From Schistosoma haematobium (Eukaryota > Platyhelminthes > Trematoda > Strigeidida > Schistosomatidae): 64,000 nucleotides of DNA. Location of the stretch: contig NC_067200.1 in assembly GCF_000699445.3 (NCBI RefSeq), positions 10,705,450 to 10,769,449 on the forward strand, in the 5' to 3' direction. Shown here in pieces: positions 1-14,200 of the stretch (within the stretch, counting starts at the first letter, position 1; each line of letters opens with the position of its first letter). The position numbers were made by a program, and so were the translations under genes. A model generated the notes under the pieces. It searched no databases. It had not been told where the DNA came from and was given only the letters and a program-made list of their open reading frames with translations.

Positions 1-600
1 ACAGGCGAACTAACAAGAGTGTAGCTTAAGTCAGCTACAGTTCAACTACGCAAGACAGGATATATAATTGACCAAGTCTGGAATGCTAGGCTATAGACGC
101 AATAGTAGATGAGGGATAGAAAACAAATTAGAATCGGGATTCCGATTGATGAATTCAATGCAGGATATTTTGATTAATGTCACAAGATATAACAATCTGG
201 CTCATTCGGGGACTTATTAAGTCCACCGAGTAAGCAATAGCTATGTTAGGAACAGGGTACTAAATAAAGATGGCAAAATGATTGAAAAGGTAGCAAATCT
301 TCATTAACTGAGGTGGTTGGGCTATGTATTACGAATGTCATACCACGGTCTACCTCAACAAGTGATGTTATCTGGTGTAAAAGTAGACTAGAAGAAATCT
401 AAAGGCGGTCAAACGAAGATGTGGCACCGTCATTGACAAGTAGACTGAGCTATGTAGGTAGATGTAGATTACCTATTTGGAGTTCGCGTGATTATCGTAA
501 CTAGGGGTTGGAGACTTTGAACGACATAGCCCCAAATAGCTTGCAATGGCTCAGGTGCATCTATTCTTTGTCTTCCTCCAAATCCTGAGCTTCTGAATTT
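1..600 (+). pseudogene. Decayed RTE-type retrotransposon copy, C-terminal region
   Basis: Translating the plus strand gives broken similarity to the RTE C-terminal region of the copy at 1611-2698: RVLNKDGKMIEKVANLH, then LRWLGYVLRM, GGQTKMWH and a tail like SLSSS. Several stops and shifts interrupt it. It runs off the left edge of the window. Confidence 0.75.
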
Positions 601-800
601 CTCATTAATTTATTTTTACTTCACTAGGTTATATTTTATTATCGAATCGTATCTTCAATGATTTATCTTTTCAATCATCCCTCATACTGTTACTACCTCC
701 ACTAATATGGGATTTTCCCCGATAATTCTCTCTTTGCTAATGGGGCGTGTCAATATGCACGTACCGGGTTTTACTTTGCGGCTGACTGCTCATTAACCAA

Positions 801-1110
801 TTACAGTTTTTTCCTAATTCCCTCCTCAGCTGGAAGCTGGTTCATTTTCTGCCAAAGCAGGTTGTTGATGGTTTTCCAAGTATAAGTTCTGTACAATAGG
901 ACTGTTTTGATATGAATGTTAAAAATTCTTTGATGTTGGCTGTCAGTTGTTTTTAACGTCCAGATATTCTTCATTCGTAGGAATGCTATCCTTGCTTTGT
1001 TAATACGTGTTTTCATATAGGTATCAGATCCTCCTTGTTTATTAATGATGCTGCCCAAATAATGTAAAGGCTTCTATCTTTTCAAACTTTCCTCATCAAA
1101 CGCAATTTGA
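801..1110 (-). pseudogene. RTE-type retrotransposon fragment, second subfamily
   Basis: Minus-strand frame reads MGSIINKQGGSDTYMKTRIN, then VLLYRTYTW and NQLPAEEGIRKKL. This is the YLGSI...TRINKAR...VLLYG-ETW...NQLPAEEEIRKRRW region after the RT domain of RTE elements. It is truncated at both sides and belongs to the same subfamily as the pieces at 16801 and 50272. Confidence 0.8.
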
Positions 1111-1610
1111 CTATTTTTAAAGATAATGATTTACATTTAGAACTAATGTTGGTTTAATGAATACACGAGAATGCATTAAAGTGTTTAGTCAATGTCAAAC
1201 AGTGCAATTTAGTTTTTCTGTTAATGGAAAACAGCTTCTAATCATAGAAAGTCAAATTGTTGACTACACCTCTTTTTTTATATATGTACACATAAATTTA
1301 ATTGAATAATAACACGAAGGTATAATCGAACAAAACTAACCTTATAACTTAATCGTATTGGAAAACCAGGAATTTTAATGTATAGAAATACTTTGTTTTG
1401 ACGAGCTCTTTCCTAGTATTAGTGAACACGTACACATACACAAAGAAAGACAACATAGAAAAGAAAGTTATTTTAAAAAAAAAGCAACAAATAAACAGCA
1501 TTATTTGTGTTTATAACTATTACAAACAATCTTGATTGAATAAATAGGTTATGATTAATTTAGAACTACCAATCAACCAATCAATTTATCACAAATTATT
1601 CTGATCGGTG

Positions 1611-2698
1611 CAGTCAGTCAGTCAGCTACAACGTAGGACCAGGCACATATATGCATCGGTCCAAGTTGTCACACCTCATTAACACAACAAGATGGACACC
1701 GGATTCATAAAAGTAGTTAATTCAGAGGTGGTAATATATAAAAGAAAGATTGCAATAAGGATATAGTACAGGAAGAAAGAATTAATTCATAGAAAGATAT
1801 GAAGCGATTTTAATATCATAGTTTAGAGCGAAGATAAAGAGTGTATACACCTACGCCATTGTGATCGATTCTGAGACATATCACACACAGTCTCCAACCA
1901 TTGATTACGATAGTCACGCGGACCCCAACCAAGTAGTCTACATGTACCAACATGGCTCAGACTAGAAGTTAGTGACTTCAAACGCTGATGCCACGTTTCT
2001 GTTTGGCCGTCCCTAACTTTCTTCCAACCATCCCGAACGCCGGTTAGCATTGCACGACGTGGTAATCGGTGTTCGAGCATACGTAACACGTGGCCCAACC
2101 ATCTCAGTCGATGAAGATTCACAACCTCATCAACTGATTTACCATCATTCCCTAATACCCTGCGTCTAACCTCACTATTACTTACCCGGTGATCCCAGCA
2201 GACGCCAGCAATATTTCTAAGGCATCTGTGGTCAAATACTAATAGCTTACGAGTGTCTTCTACTCTTGATGGCCATGTTTCGCTGCCGTAAAGTAAAACA
2301 GAACGGACTGCCGCGCAGTATACCCGTCCTTTTATTGATAGACGGATATCTCGCCTTCGCCACAGGTGACGTAAGTTGGCAAAAGCCAAGCGAGCTTCTC
2401 GAATCCGTGCTGAGATTTCGTCAGACACCAACCCATTAGGGCTGATCAGACTTCCAAGATAAGTGAAGTTGTCAACACGCTCGACTACTTCACTCCCTAT
2501 CCTTAGTTCAGGTGCTGACGCAGACCAGTCCTGAAGCAACAACCTGCATTTAGAGGGAGAGAAGCTCATTCCAAACATTCTGGCATTGTTGCTTAGTGCT
2601 ACCAAAAGACTCTGCATTTTATCAGCGTCTTCACCAAACAGGACTATATCATCTGCGTATTCTAAGTCGATCGGTGCATTAAGAATTCGATAGATCAA
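1611..2698 (-). mobile_element. 5'-truncated RTE-type non-LTR retrotransposon with open C-terminal frame
   Basis: Minus-strand frame 2698-1823 is open for about 290 codons. It starts inside the reverse transcriptase: LEYADDIVLFGEDADKM carries the catalytic YADD motif C. It continues through the thumb (FTYLGSLISPNGL) to a C-terminal region (WLGHVLRM, GWGPRDYRNQWLE, IHSLSSL). About 200 bp of 3' UTR follow and end in a (CTGA)n-type tail at 1611-1625, as expected for RTE elements. The endonuclease domain and first RT motifs are missing, so it cannot move by itself. The open frame suggests a fairly recent insertion. It lies downstream of exon 37 in the same strand as the host gene. Confidence 0.9.
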
Positions 2699-2923
2699 AT
2701 AATTTCAGAATATTATCCACAGATCATCGTCAAGGTTATATTGTGGTGAGAAATGCAAATACTAGAATAGGATACTATGAGTAATCAATTTATTCACGTA
2801 GTCAAGGATACTGTTCATCTATCTTTATTTAAATTATTATATGAAAGGATGGCTATTTAGTCATTTGCGTAAAACCATTAAAAAATGAATATAATCACTA
2901 ATTAAATTGAGTTCGTAAATAAT

Positions 2924-3336
2924 TGCTATGCTCGAAGGATTAAGATATCACCTAAGACTGGAGAACGAAATAAAAGCCAGTAACACAATAAAAGAACAAG
3001 CTAAGCCATTAAAATGAGTCCCAGACCTGCTAACTAGAAGACCAAATTCAGCCGAGGGTAATGTATATTACACAAGTAGTCGGAAGCAATGACAAACAAG
3101 CACACAACCCATGAGTATATAAATAATACAAAAATGTCCTTGAAAGAACGTTACAAAATCGCTTACTAAAATAAAAAACGAACCAATGATATTTAAGGTC
3201 TTTCCAGGTGGGAAACACAAGATGAAGGTAAAAGTGTAAGCTTTGGCGCCAAAATGAGAAATTCAAATTTCCATAATAAAATAACAAAACTAAAAAAAAT
3301 TACCAAGTGATATCTGGGGATCTAGCATCTCCAACA
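2924..3336 (-). repeat. Gypsy LTR copy (solo-LTR-like)
   Basis: Minus strand starts TGTTGGAGATGCTAGATC at 3336, as in the LTR beginning at 44831, and ends near TAGCA at 2924. Length about 413 bp, close to 415. No gypsy coding sequence adjoins it. Flanking 5-mers (ataat and attat) do not match cleanly, so its target duplication is not confirmed. Confidence 0.72.
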
Positions 3337-3753
3337 ATTATAAATACGAATGTAGTGAAATCTCAGTTCATGATGAAAATTGTTTTAAATAGACTGAAGA
3401 ACACATCAATCTCAATAAACTATTTCAGGCTAAACTTAATAAAATGTATACTTGTTGTTAATAGTTTCTAATGGAGACACTAACAAGCTCCAAGCTAGTA
3501 CAATGTTTAAATTAAACAAGAGACTGTTGTCAAAATAATTTCCTTGACTCATCACTATGTTTACTGAGATGTCGGGTCATTATTTCTCTTGTTATTTCCT
3601 CTTCCGAATTCTTTCATACACTGCTTTTCATACTCCCATCTCACACCATAACACACATTCAGGCTAGACAAAATCTTGCCAAAGTCTGGACATCAAGCCA
3701 TCGACAAAATAAAAATTAATAGATTTTTCTATTAAACGAAGAAAAAAACTAAC

Positions 3754-4150
3754 CTGCATCACATCGACTGGATTCAATGGTATATTTGTGTTGTTAATAT
3801 TATGCTTTGAATGATGCATAGCGATTTGATTAACTGATGTTACTTGATCCGTTGGTAGAGATCCATAATTCATTGGATTATACCATGACATATTCAAAGA
3901 ATGAAGATGATTACTAGAAGTTGAATGAATCGATTTACAATATGTGCATATATTGTTTACAGGTAATAATTGTTGTAAACATATCGATGGTTGTTGCATT
4001 AACATGATAAAATTATCAGTAGTAGTATCGTTGTAATTTGAATAATGTGTCAATGGTATTGAAAAACATTCATTAGATTTATGATTATGTGATAATGATG
4101 ATTTAACGTCAGATTCATTCGTGTGGAAAAGATTGGGAAATTCCGATTCG
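3754..4150 (-). CDS. BLTP2: BLTP2 exon 37 (last in window)
   Basis: Residues 2538-2670. Asn/Ser/His-rich, ending NIPLNPVDVMQ before GTTAGT in phase 0. The final NPVDVM resembles the family HPVDDIDKMKERA that precedes the conserved FIYIKIP block, so at least one further exon should lie below the window. Acceptor GAATTGTAG is modest. Confidence 0.78.
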
Positions 4151-5179
4151 CTACAATTCGGAAACAAAATATGGGAAAAAAGGAGTAGGAATTATGTGTG
4201 ATACAATATGTCTATATGTTATGTATGCATGTATGTAGGTAGTATGTAGGTGTGTTGTATGCATGTATTGGTCAAGCCAGTGGGAGCAATGATTTAGTAA
4301 GATCACTATTTTTTGAACAAGTAAGTCATTGCTTAAAACTTAGCTAAGTCTACTCAGATTTGAGCATCCAGGTAGCGTATTATTAGTTCTCGTAAAATCA
4401 ATATAGTTTATAAGACGAGTAAATAGACCTGTGCTTATCAGTATCGGGTTTTGAAGATTATCGAATGATTGCTGTCGAAATATACATCCTGGCTACCCTG
4501 ATATAATTAACGACTAAATAAGCGTTGGTGAATAACGGAATTAAAATAAGTCGAATACGAAAATGAAGTTTTGACTACGTATATTTGGTAAAATCGACGA
4601 TCCTAATAGACAATCAGAGAGACGAAGTGAGGAGGATAGAGAGAAACGAAACGGATTGGAGAAGACATGTTAGCCAACACCTTTCAACCAAGCGTGAATC
4701 GATGCTTATAGTCAGACAAAAATAAGTTAAAGACATGTGATGAGTAGGATAAGAAATGCACACATATGCACTTACATATGTGAATGAGTGACAGGACAAA
4801 AATGTGGCTTGATATAGTACCAGCCCTTACACAGGCTTCTAATGGCGGTCTAAAACACTGATCGACCCATGATTTCAACGAAGTTTCAACAATCGACTAA
4901 TATCGAGAGATAATTCTCACAGTTAAACCATGTCGAATATCAGTCAGTTACTCATTCGCTAATAACATTGAGAAATGGTTGGGCGATATCACAAATTAAA
5001 GTCCAACATGTGAATCAGTGGATGGCAGTCTCATTGGTCTAAAAGATAAATGTTTACTGTAAGATTTGAAAGGCCCAGAGCTCGATTCGTGACGATTTTG
5101 TGCACACGTTACGGTGAGAAGTCCCATACCACGGCGGGACAGCTGTCCGACACTTCCTGGTTTTTAATGGTAATCCACT

Positions 5180-5251
<72 letters not shown>

Positions 5252-8200
5252 AACCCGTTGAACCTACTTTTGGCTCCGTAAATAATCGGTTATGGGTAAC
5301 TTCGTGCGCATATTCATCATTTGTAATAATTTAGACGTTGTAGCAAAAGAAGACGTAAGCGATAGTGACGATGCTACTGTTGTTTCAGTCCCTGATCCCG
5401 TTGCATTATTATTACTCAATGCATTCCAATCATCATTGACACTACAATAATTTCGTCCAGATGTAGCAGCTTCGATTGTTAAATTATTTGATGGAATGTA
5501 CACTGATGCTGGCGACAACAACGACGAAGTAAGTGTTACTGTTGTAGCCGCAGTTGAAACAACAATCGGCATAGATAAATCTGACGATATGTTTTCTAAA
5601 ATATCTGATTGATGAGATTTATGGATAACATTTAATGGTTGTGGTAATGATGATGAAACTGATGGTACTGATTCGCTCTCATTCTTTAAACGATGAGGTA
5701 AATATCGGGATAGATAACGTCGTAGCCATGATTTACTTGGTAAACCGATATTCTCTGATGAGTAACCTGAAGTTAGTGATAGAAAAATGTACATCAATTA
5801 TCTAAACAATAGTGCATCATTAGTAATAGTATAAGAAGATCCATAATGATGATAGAATTTCATGATATAAACCAATAAACACCTGGAAGCACTAGACGGT
5901 TAGTTCGTCTCAGTATGGGACTTCTCAGCAAACTCCATTACAAGGGATCGAACCTGGTACCCTTCAATATCGCGCACACACACAACCTTTAAATCACTGA
6001 GCTGGTATACAGTGATGTATGTGTCTAACTTCAATCAACTCACAATAATGCACAACCACCTTCTATTGTCGTGAATAGGGACCATTAAGGAGTCTGATAT
6101 TAGGAAAAAAACGGCCATCCAATGCACCCAAGTTCTTAATGAGAGTTTAGCTAAGATCGATTGGTGATTTCAAGCATGAACACGGTGCATGAATTGGTAA
6201 TGATTGTTTCAGACTTATCTCTGTATTCCACATAGTATATTCGTATAACCCCTCGTAGGCTGTGAAACCCCTGGTAACTATCACTCCATAAGATATACAT
6301 TTTTGTAAACTAATTTACAGGGCTCCTAGGTTATATCCGTCAACGACTGGTTACACTTGGGACATCGTTGAAAACTAGGAAGCACTGGACAATTATTTGT
6401 CCTAGTGTGAGACTCTAAAGTACTATGAACCCACTAGAAATCGAAACATATATATCAGGAATAAAACAATTGTCATTAATAACATTGGATAATTGTCGTG
6501 TTATATCGTGAATTTTTTTGTTACTGCTATCATATTCTACACTGTTCAAATATTGAATTAACAGAGGAATTTATTAGAGCCCTAAAATGTCTATGTTAAA
6601 ATCTGTTTCTTAAAAAGATGTGTTATTGAAAAAAGAATAAAGGAGAATAACAAACTATGTAGCCTACCTTTCACGATATTATTGCTTTTAATTTTCAACG
6701 GGCATTTACTAATAGATGGGTCACGTGTTTCTCTTATTTCCCTGATCATAAGCTTTTATTTGATCTACAAACTGTTGTCATATCTTCTCTTATGCTCAAC
6801 GTATTGTAACTTAAGTAGGGACTATGTATTCCAATTGTTATTCTAAAGGCTTTATTTTGGCGTACACTGTATTTTCTAAGTTACTGTACTGTCTGTCGTC
6901 TAGCTGTCTATTCATTTAATCACGTAGACTATTCTTTTTCTTAATGTAATCTTCGGATAGTGAGATTTGTCCTATTATCTTTTTTTCCTACTGGTTCTTG
7001 AGAAAAGAAAATATTTGAGACAGCTCATCAGCATCAGTAAAGCTGAACTATTCAGTTCCGTTATTAATATAGTCTATCCAAAAGGTGAAGTGCATTATGG
7101 ATATGAAAAAGTTATGAATCAAATTCCTTACATATCTAACACCAGAGCTAGCGGACATCTAAAGGTCATCAGAAATTATACCAACGAGACAAAATTTGAC
7201 TTACGTAGATTATTTGGATTTGTAGAGAGATTCGAATCCAGATAATGAAATGCAACACTACCGATACCACTACTACTCCCAACATTGTCTTGTGGAATAA
7301 AAAACGGATGACTAGTAAATGCAGATGAATTAATGCCGTCTAAAAATAACAATGAATTCGGTTAATGAGCTACTGTGATATTGGTCCAATCATTACTGAA
7401 AATTATATCTTTGTAAGAAAAAATGAACATGTACAAACGCGTATCAATCAATAGATGATACACAGTCTATCCAATAAATACGTAAACTGAGCTACTAGAG
7501 TTGTATGCCTTCAAATGGTAAAGGGTAGGATGAGTCTGCTTTTCCAAAATGTTTTAATATGGCGATATGTTTATAACCTTTGAAAGAGAAGTACTACTTA
7601 CTGCATTAATGTGACGAGAGCGCTTTTATGGAAGTGTGAAGATGAAAACCGGATGTCTGGTGCTTGAATCGAGTTGATGGATATGAAAGGAACAGAAGCT
7701 GCAACACCTCGATTAGAAAACTATGATCTTGAAGCAACGAAAAATATACAGGTCACATATGCGCTACACTTCATCATTCCATTTATGTAAGGGTCGGAAT
7801 ACTACCCGGGTGCCCACACTGAAGCAGGTGGTTTTCTTAGGGGGCCACACCTGGAGTCTTAGACATAGAGGTTAAATCCATAAGGCACTGGAGTAACGCT
7901 GAAAGATGTAGTCCACTAGTAGCCGATGAACAAAAATAGGTTCAAACGCCATTTCTTCCCTCAGGATCCTGGAGCCCATGTACACCATTGGTTTGGAATC
8001 AGAATTTTCCAACTCCCTTAGGTGGATCCTCCATATCTACCAACCCGATTAAAGCGCCGGATAATCTCTTACCATCCTCTCGTTTTCGTAAACAACACCC
8101 CCGCCGAGAGAAGGCAGTAGGTAGGACTTCCTTGACAGTGGCTGAATAAGCGTGGTCATGTGAGAGGACTTCGAGAGGGAGAGAGGAATTTCGTCATCCT

Positions 8201-11200
8201 CGGCCGCACCAGGGCATTCGGAGGTCAAGTAGATTGAACCACTCCCACATTTAGATATGTGACTTGAAGTCAAGTACTAGAATCTGTACCTGATAAATGA
8301 GTTATTAAATAAGCCAAAAGAATATGGTTTACAGCTGAACAATATAAATAAATAGTCATGAACAGATTGAGGATCTGACAATATGTGTACCGGCTCGATT
8401 CGCTATACCCCACAATTCATCCGTAGGTAATTAAAAATAAGAAACGAAACACAAAACATTTTGGCGATAATGATGGCAAATATCGTACAACATAAATAAA
8501 CGATATTAATGTAGTTTTAAAACAATGGATAACACCAGAGAATGTGAAATTTCGAGAACAAGATTGAAACTCGAGATTTAGCGTACGATAAGGAATGAAT
8601 TCAGTTGCAAAAATGTGAACGACTTCCACATGAATCATTCAATAAACTTAACCATAGGCTGGAAATGTCAAATGGACTCTTCTACCGGGAATTCTACACA
8701 TATCTACACACAGTTCACACTACTAGTCAGCAGTGACTTCGTGGATTAATGGCGTCTTTTAAATTCTCAGAAGACCATTATCTTCTCTCTCTAACCTACC
8801 CATTACCTCAATGAGTTAGAATATCACCTAGTATTACGTGCCTGTTTAATGCTGCATCAAAACAATTCGTTATTCGAGATCGAATCCTGTTTCAACCCAA
8901 CCCAAAAATTTCCGATGTGAATAAGGTTGTAACTAACCGGTTATATATATATTGCAAAACAGAAACGTTTAAACTAACCTCCTATTGGGTTTGCTACAGT
9001 TACAGTATGAACAGGGGTAGCGGTGACAGTATTAGTAGTAGTAGTATCTTCAGTTTTTTCAGGAAAAAAGAAAGGCATCATAATCCTATAGAACTGCTTA
9101 CTCATCTACAAAACACAAGAAGAGATGTGTACAAATAGGTATAAAAGATAAGGGAAGGATTATAGTCATTGTGAAACTATACGGCAAAACAATGTTTCGA
9201 TCAATACGAGGTTCATCTGTTGAGAGTATCGTCAATGATTTTATTTTACTGTTATTGTTATTATTGTCATGAATCAGTTCGATGAAACATTTTTTTAAAA
9301 ATAAACCCTACGGCCTAGAGGTCAATCGTTCGAGCGAGAGATCGAAGGATTTGAGTTAGGTTTTGACTCTTTAGAGAATAAGTGATCTGCAAGCTAATTT
9401 CCATCAATCGGCTACCATATTTTATCGTTTATTTTCCGTTCATATCCAGTATATAAGCATGTTATTGTTACATAAAAACATATCTGTGATATAATGAAAC
9501 GATGAGTAATATGGAAGTATAACTCGTGAAGTTATCATATGAAACATTATTTATATTTTTATTGTATAATTAGTAAACGCTTAAACTGCTCTATCTTTAT
9601 ATTCTCTTTTTTCTAAGCTTTCATTTGACCCACATAAATCGTTGTCACATTGCGTAATGTTATAGACTAATGATTAATTACTTATTTCCCTATTACTACC
9701 GTTATGTACATATTGTAATTCCTTAGATGTGTTGTCGGATATTCTAAGTATATTACTGTATGGTGTTTGAGTCATCATTGAATTGAGTACAATAATAGAA
9801 GACTGGCTTGCTGACTACTTCTGGGACTGAAGGGAGGGAATAGAGAAACGAGTTTAACAAAGAACCAATCTTCTTCCCAACAGGACATTCTGATTAACTA
9901 GTGGGTTAGAAGGAGCTCGAGGACTAATAAGCATTAACGTTTTCGTTGGTGTTCATCGCTTGGATTGTGTCAATTAATAGGTCACCTGCCCTATTGAGAA
10001 TATAAATGAGGTAGTCTATAACGGCCTAGAACGAGAGAAAAAGAAATAAAGATCACACAATTATTTTCCTGTCATTACAGACAGATCCCACAGGACACAA
10101 TACAACTCAAGCAAACAATTTCTTCCGACATAACATGTGAGAATCTGTCCAAGTTGGCACATCATATTAAAACAGCGAAATAAAATGACCGAAACAAATA
10201 CAAAAGTTATAAATAAGATTAAGTATAAACCATATGACTAAGGGAGAAAGAATGAATTCATAGAATTTTAAAACACTCAAGGTCAAGAGGAAATTCATAT
10301 GGACTATTGTGACTAATTCTGAAGCCATGTATCCTACTCCATGTATAAAACCATTGGTTACAACAATCGCTCAGGACCCAACCGAGTTGTCTGAACCTAT
10401 CGATTCGATTTATTTTCGGCAGTTCATGAATTTATGAACAAATGTCATGCCTTGTTTTATTATTATTATTTAACAGACAAAAATGAATACCTTGTGTCTA
10501 GAGAAAAAAACTACATAAAACATAAAAGTACGCAAAAGTTTTTTCAGCTTACCTGTAATAAAATTGGTGCAACACTGATTTCCATCGCTTCTTTCACAGA
10601 TATTCCACCAACTGGAGCTAAATCAGAACAAGCAATACGTAGAATTGGACCACCAGCATAACGACCACCAGATACATCAGGAGCTAAAACTTCCTAGCAA
10701 AGAAATAAATGATGAAATATCAGTGTACATATACAGTAAAGATAAGGTCACTTTCTCTAAAATAAATAGATCGCAAGAAAAAAAACCCAGATAGATAAAG
10801 GCGGTGACCACCACTGGAGTTCGATCATATAGAGTGTAAGGCAACAGCCTACTAGTGTCATCAGAAGACGATCGCACAGTAACGATAATTTAAGTTAAAC
10901 GAACTAACCATTGGATGCTGAATCAGTGGTCTAAAGGTTAGACGCTTGAAAGTCCTGCAATTCAGCTTACCTTAAGGTAGTGCATGCACATTGCCGAATA
11001 GTCACACATACTAGGACGAAACCTCGGATTACTGCTTCTTGGTCCCCGATGATTGTTTAGCTAACGTTGGTACGAGATATAAACTATAAAATTCAACAAA
11101 CTGCTTACACCAATGATAATCATATAATCACTAGTGACTAACATAGAGAGGCAATCCCCAGTGTTCTAGTGAAATGAACATGAGTAGTGGAGTTCGGTCA

Positions 11201-14200
11201 CCTCGACTGAGACAGTTACCCACCAATTACATTGGATAATAATTGAGTAATAATGAGAATTTATGGAAGTTAGAAATTCAAAAAAAATTGGATGTTTATA
11301 TGGTGGTCTAAAGGTTATGGAAGACCATGTCTTGATTTCCATTCATAGAGAAGTGATAGTGGAAGTCCACTGCGATCTGGTCAACAATATTTATCAAACT
11401 AAGATCGGTTCATGATAAAAACTATAAAAACTAACGGATATGTGGGAAAAATGGGACACAAAAAATAATCAAACACTTGCTTATCGATATTGGGAAGCAA
11501 TAAACCCTTCACTATGCTAGAATATATGAGAACATCAGTTAATTACTATGGAAAATTGTTGAATCTCAAGTCTCATATCGCGCAGTAACTTTCATTCAAC
11601 AAACAGTGAGAGCTGTGAAACAGTGTTGCATTCTACTGATCAGTAGATAACATTAATATACAGTGAATGTAATATAGAGTCACAACACCGAGACGTAATT
11701 GAGAAAGTATTTAAAGTACTGAAAAAACATGATAGCGATCAGTATAGGGTTTTGTGGAGATTGCAGATCTATCATAGTTTAAATCACGAACTTATGTTAG
11801 CTAGACAACTAATCATAACCAGGAGGCACTGGATGTTTGTGACCAATGGAGTTCGACAATGTGGGGAATGATACATTTATCTACCACAGGCAATGGGGTA
11901 TGATCGAGTAATATCGCAAGTCGATAAAATCAGACATATACACAACTGGATGGCAGTTCAGTAATTTAAAGGTTAATTGTTTGTATATGAGACACAAAGT
12001 TTTGAGTACAGTACCTTGTGGTGGAGTTCTGAATGCGCACTGCTAAGAAGCCACATACTGGGAGGAAACATCAGTCCAGTACTTGAGGGTTTTCAACATT
12101 GATTTAGCTAAGATTAAATTATGATTAAATCACGGAAACGTGACAGTTACTACTATTCAATAATAAATCAATAGCAGTCCTTATATATCACGTGTAAAAC
12201 AATCGAAAAATAAATTGACAAAAATGTATAAACACTTACTCGATAAAATGAATTCGGTGCCAAACTACAAACACGTATCCAACCTAATTCTAAACGATGT
12301 GAACCAGAATCATCTTGACGATGTGTTTTTGTATAAATAAAACCACGTAGTTCCACATCAGCTAAACCTATTTGTCCATCATTTTCAGTCATACGCCATC
12401 TTGCATGCTCAAAACACACCTAATGATTAAAAACAATGTCATTGTATGTTTTTTCTTTAAAAAATAATATTACACTGGAAAAAATAAAAACCTTTATTTT
12501 ATTGACTAAAATGCTACACTGAAAATAAAACTGATATCGAAATGTTGTATTGGGAATAAAACTAATGTCATAAAATGTTACATTAATTCAGAAAACGCTG
12601 GAACTTGCCTTCCTATCTTGAATTATCAGAAAATAACGCCAAGTACTGTAGTACTTTGGCTTCGAGTTTTCCAAAACTTGGTATAGTATATTTGTAGCCA
12701 ATCGATAGTAGCGTACGAGTACACACAGTTCAAACAAACTTAAACTTGTTTGAGTCTCAGGCTGTTCTTGATGGAAATGAGGCAACTATTAAATGATTCT
12801 GAGATTATTCACTTATGCATTCCACTACATAGACCCATATTTCCGACATTACAAATGCGCCCTCGTACGAGAGCATGATCAGAGTCAAGATGCCTGCTCT
12901 TGAATGAAAGACAGTTTTCTATCGGACCTCTCTAACATTTATTAATAGCCATATGGTCTATTTGTGCCCATCGTTCAGTCGATAGTACGAGTTGCCATAT
13001 CAGACGATGATTCTCGTTATGCTTAAATTAGGTGTTCACTAAGAACAACACAGTTGTCTAAACATAATTCTAGTAGCTGATTGTCTTTATCTGTTTGTTG
13101 AGCTGGGACACTGTAAGACCTATACAATTGTTTTTCACTTTGGTTTGAGCTACCTATTCAAGTATTTAAATCCTTAAGTATCATTATTAGGTCTGAGCGT
13201 TTATACTTTTAGGAGGGCAGAAAGCTTTGTATAAAGCTTCTCCTTAACCGGATCTAAACTGTATTCATTGGGAGTATAGCGTAATTTGTTCTAATGAAAA
13301 TAATTACGCTTTATCAACAACTTAAAATTGCTCCTCCAACATCTCGTCTTTCCTTTTTTTTCAGCACCACGCTCGTAACACGCAAATATGGAGCTTAAAC
13401 TTTGACCATATATGAATTCAATGTGATCATGATTTCTACCAAACACTCAGTTTTGGATACTTTATAATAAATGTAAACTTAATGTATAGTTCTACTAAAC
13501 AAACTCACTAAATACTTAATTGATATATGCATCTGTGCCTATAAATGTTCTGTTGTGAAATGCTACCCAATTAATCTTTTTCCTAATAACGTGTCAACAC
13601 ACGCTTTAAATGACATAAGTGTCAGAAATAAACAAATAAATAATATCAGAAGGAGTTTTGCAGTGAATGTAGTAATTTCAGTAGTTGAGATCATGAGTCA
13701 ATTGGAGCTAAACCACAATGGAAAACTTGAAAGCACTGGATGTCCGTTTCGTCCTATTGTAGGACGCCTCAGCAGTGAGCATCCACAATTAGTAATTATT
13801 AATTGTAATTTTTACAAAGTTGGAAAAAAAGTGGCTCAAAAGTTTCAAAGTGCAAACTTACATTACTTATGAGTAGTAGTAAAACGTAAAACAAAATAAA
13901 ACGAGGGGACGGATTTACCTCACTTCGTCGAACAATTTCTGCTGGTTTACTATCACCACCATCCATAAATGACGATGATAACAATGACTTATTACCACTT
14001 TCTGATATGACAGTTTCAGTATTATTATTATTATTCATAGTGTTCGTAATAGGATGAGTCAAATAGTCTATAGAAGATGCACGATGTAAATTTATTCTAT
14101 TTTGTATATAAGTTTCCGAATCAATATTGTTGGTTTGAATAATTCGATTAAAATCATCATTCGCTGAAAGAATATATGAACACCAAGTAGAAAAGAGTAA

